Shown in pieces: positions 61,938-64,000 of a DNA stretch of 64,000 bases. The translations under genes and the position numbers were made by a program. The notes under the pieces are model-generated. The model made no database searches and was not told where the DNA came from. It saw only the letters and a program-made list of their open reading frames with translations. The stretch's first letter is position 1. The number at the start of each line of letters is the position of its first letter. The DNA is taken from NCBI GenBank assembly GCA_004431415.1, contig QPMI01000277.1, positions 1 to 64,000 of the forward strand, in the 5' to 3' direction. This DNA comes from Cyanophora paradoxa (lineage: Eukaryota; Glaucocystophyceae; Cyanophorales; Cyanophoraceae).

Positions 61938-62560
61938 AGGCCCTGAGGCATCGACGATGTCGTCCTTTCCAAGCTCCGCCCCGGGGCCGAGCGTGACGAT
62001 ACGCCGGATGGCGTGCTCGACAGTCGGCAGCCGGTAGTGCAGCTCCTCGACAGAGATGCCGTCGTTGACCGCCTGACCCCGGAACTTAGGGTACGACAGG
62101 TCATGGATGCGGCGGTACTTAACGGGATTAGAGTGCTTCTTGGGGACCACGCCCAACGAGAGAGAGAGAAATGCAGTAGACACATCCATGCCAGCAAGAC
62201 TGGGTATGACAAAGCCGCAGAGGCCCCGAATGGGACGTGCAACGGGGAGGAGACGAAGGGCTCCATGGGGGGGGAGGGGAAGGGGCCGAGGGTACGGCCG
62301 AGGGCGACGCTCCTGGCGACGTCGGCCCGCACCGCCTCCAGATCGAGAGCGGAGGGGTGGGGCCGGTAGTCGGCCGAGAAGGCGGGGCCACGGTAGAGGA
62401 GGGGAAACCCGTCGCGGAAGCCGGAAGCCAGACGTTCAGCGAGGGAGGGGTCGGGGTGGCCGGCGAGGGCCGCCGTGACGCGCGCGGTCGGCGCGGACCG
62501 GCGTCTGCGCCAGAGCCAGGGAGAACGGCAGGACCTGCTAGTACGCATACGTAGGCACTG
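61938..62560 (-). pseudogene. N-terminal half of the interrupted reverse-transcriptase domain
   Basis: The minus strand shows HPDPSLAERLASGFRDGFPL, LYRGP, then after a frame change SLGVVPKKHSNPVKYRRIHD and LSYPK, VNDGI, and HAIRRIVTLGPGAELGKDDI containing the first catalytic aspartate box. It ends at the inverted-repeat element. The frame changes inside the domain show the gene was already decaying or has accumulated damage. Past the TGA duplication the domain resumes at 55757 with FKLCPVRP, shifted by eight bases relative to this frame. Confidence 0.85.
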
Positions 62561-62781
62561 CCGTGGAGAACGGGGGAGGGAGGGGGAGGCCCGGCCGCAG
62601 GCGAGGGCGGGCTCCGCACGGAGAGGAGGCCGGGGCCGGCGTCGGCGGCGTCGCACCCTTTGGACACCCACCAGCCTCTGCACGCGAATCGCGAAGGTGT
62701 GGGCGCAGGCGGGGGCGCAGGCGGGCCGGGCGGGTACACAAATGACTGTCTAGTGTGCACCACGGGATTAACCTAAGAGAA

Positions 62782-63600
62782 CTACACTTCTCTACCCAGG
62801 AACGCTTGCACGCGGGACCGGGGCAAATGACGGTGCACACGAGGGCCTGAAAAGGAGAGAACAAGAATGCGGTGGTCAAGCTGAAGATGGAGCGCATCGG
62901 ATGGCGCTAGGAGCGAGTTAGTGGCAAGGCGACGCTGGAACCACTTGGTTGCAAGAGCAAAGTCGAGGCGCGAGTTTACAGCTTTAAGGCTAACAATTCG
63001 TGAATAAGTTGGGGCAAAAGCTGAAGCAGTTCCGCCGGCAGGAGGCGGTGGAGCATGGTTCGCAAGATCATCAAGCTGGTGGGAAGTCATCGTTGTGTGA
63101 ACGCACGAGCGCTGCAGGGAATTGGGCTTCGGGGTGCGGTGATTCCGGTCTCCGATCAGAAGCATAGGCACAGTAGCGGAGAGATACCCAGCCTGCACAC
63201 AAGATTGCCACCACTCATGGCGGTCCCTGTTGTCACTAGCAGGGGCATAGACGCAAGCCAAGAGTACGGTCGTAGCAGGGAAGGAACCCGACGCCTTGTA
63301 CGCAACAGAGACCGAAATAAAACGTCCATCAGAGTCCTGACGAGCAATTGTAACCTCGTGCTGTGCAGCAAAGAAGGGCGTGGCCATTATGGCAACACCA
63401 GTGGAGCGGGATTGAGTAGGAGCAGAGTTTTCCCAAAGGGTGACCAGCGTCATCAAATTCCCGCAGCTTAGTTTCCTGTAAGCAGAGGATGTCTATCTTG
63501 TGAGCAACGGCAAACTTCCTGCAACGTTCCACAAAGCTCTGCAGCTTGCTGGGACTATTGAGCCCGCCCACATTTAATGATGCAATGTTAACCAAACTTG
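62782..63600 (-). pseudogene. Decayed LINE: apurinic endonuclease domain
   Basis: The minus strand from 63595 begins MVNIASLNVGGLNSPSKLQS with IDILCLQETKL, the start of a LINE-type AP endonuclease (SLNVxGL and CLQET motifs). A frameshift near 63460 leads to ENSAPTQSRSTGVAI, VTIARQDSDGRFISV, LLACVYAPASDNRDRHEWWQ, LLIGDRNHRTPK (the usual GDFN is altered), AFAPTYSRIVSLKAVNSRLD and LDHRILVLSF. No reverse-transcriptase domain follows within the window. The copy is inactive, with a frameshift and a substituted catalytic-loop motif. Confidence 0.88.
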
Positions 63601-64000
63601 ATCAGGCCATGGCGGTGCACGAAGGCGGTGAATGTGGGGCAGCGGGGCAATCCCAGCAACGAAAGGAAATGCAAGGCTCTCCAGATGAAAGCCGAGGACC
63701 CGAGAGCTTAGCCCGGCATCAGCTTCGAGAAGAACTGAGTGCGCAGCTAGCACGGCAGCAGCTTCGACGATCCGAGTAACGGTAACTGGCCGCGTCGACG
63801 CCTGCACATGGCGAGAGCTGAGCCGGGCGTGCGCATGACATAGAATGTACCGAGCTTGTGTGCGACAGGAGCTGGAGGCGGGAGCACAGCTGCCGGATGA
63901 CGCCGCGCGGACGTCAAAGACGAAGAGCATGTTGGTGGACAGGAGTCTCGCAAATCCGGCTGCCGCAAGGAGTTCAAGGCAGCGCGCACGGGAATGCGCA
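63601..64000. other. Upstream part of the LINE or unrelated; no gene recognised
   Basis: Open minus-strand frame without recognisable motifs. It may be the 5' region or ORF1 end of the LINE, but nothing supports this beyond position. Confidence 0.3.

Overview
The window is nuclear DNA of a GC-rich eukaryote. Genes are split by many very short introns (mostly 46-70 nt), almost all ending in CAG, AAG or TAG. Typical eukaryotic proteins are present: coronin, a kinesin-like motor, CPSF160, Xrn exonuclease, ribosomal proteins eS10 and eL30, and an NDUFAF3-type complex I assembly factor. The compact genes, extreme GC content, frequent GC-AG introns and organelle presequences suggest a unicellular protist or alga. 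I cannot name the lineage from the sequence. In seven genes (LysRS, NDUFAF3, eS10, eL30, Xrn, coronin, EF-hand) and in the Tyr/Pro-repeat gene, the exon sums are exact multiples of three when joined by hand, so those models are firm.

Layout. 0-2.7 kb is repeats (a ten-unit 65-bp array, smaller duplications and a scrap of LysRS exon). 2.7-6.2 kb holds LysRS (-) and NDUFAF3 (+), head to head. 7.4-8.5 kb is a broken partial copy of LysRS. 8.8-10.9 kb holds eS10 (-) and eL30 (+). 11.4-17.6 kb holds Xrn (-) and an ARM/HEAT protein (+). 18.6-19.9 kb is an inverted, frameshifted copy of the 3' part of the Sip5-like gene found intact at 30-33 kb. 20.5-22.0 kb is a Tyr/Pro-repeat protein. 22.5-29.5 kb holds a kinesin-like motor with a C-terminal PH-like region (-) and coronin (+), followed by the Sip5-like RING/UIM gene (+). 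33.4-39.8 kb holds an Ala/Lys-repeat protein (-) and a long coiled-coil protein (+). 40-50 kb holds one or two unidentified genes (-) and CPSF160 (+). 50.3-53.3 kb holds an archaeal-type phosphoglycerate mutase (-) and a four-EF-hand-like protein (+). 55.4-64 kb is repeat-rich: a reverse-transcriptase gene split by a 6.17-kb element with terminal inverted repeats, a 2-kb GC minisatellite inside that element, and a decayed LINE endonuclease.

Gene order follows a rule: nearly all genes form head-to-head pairs (- then +) with about 200-575 bp between start codons, then converge on the next pair. This implies shared bidirectional promoters. The gene set covers translation (LysRS, eS10, eL30), mRNA processing and decay (CPSF160, Xrn), actin and microtubule functions (coronin, kinesin) and mitochondrial complex I assembly. 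No single pathway or operon-like system is evident. The strongest candidates for something undescribed are the Tyr/Pro-repeat protein, the divergent kinesin-PH architecture and the 6.17-kb inverted-repeat element.
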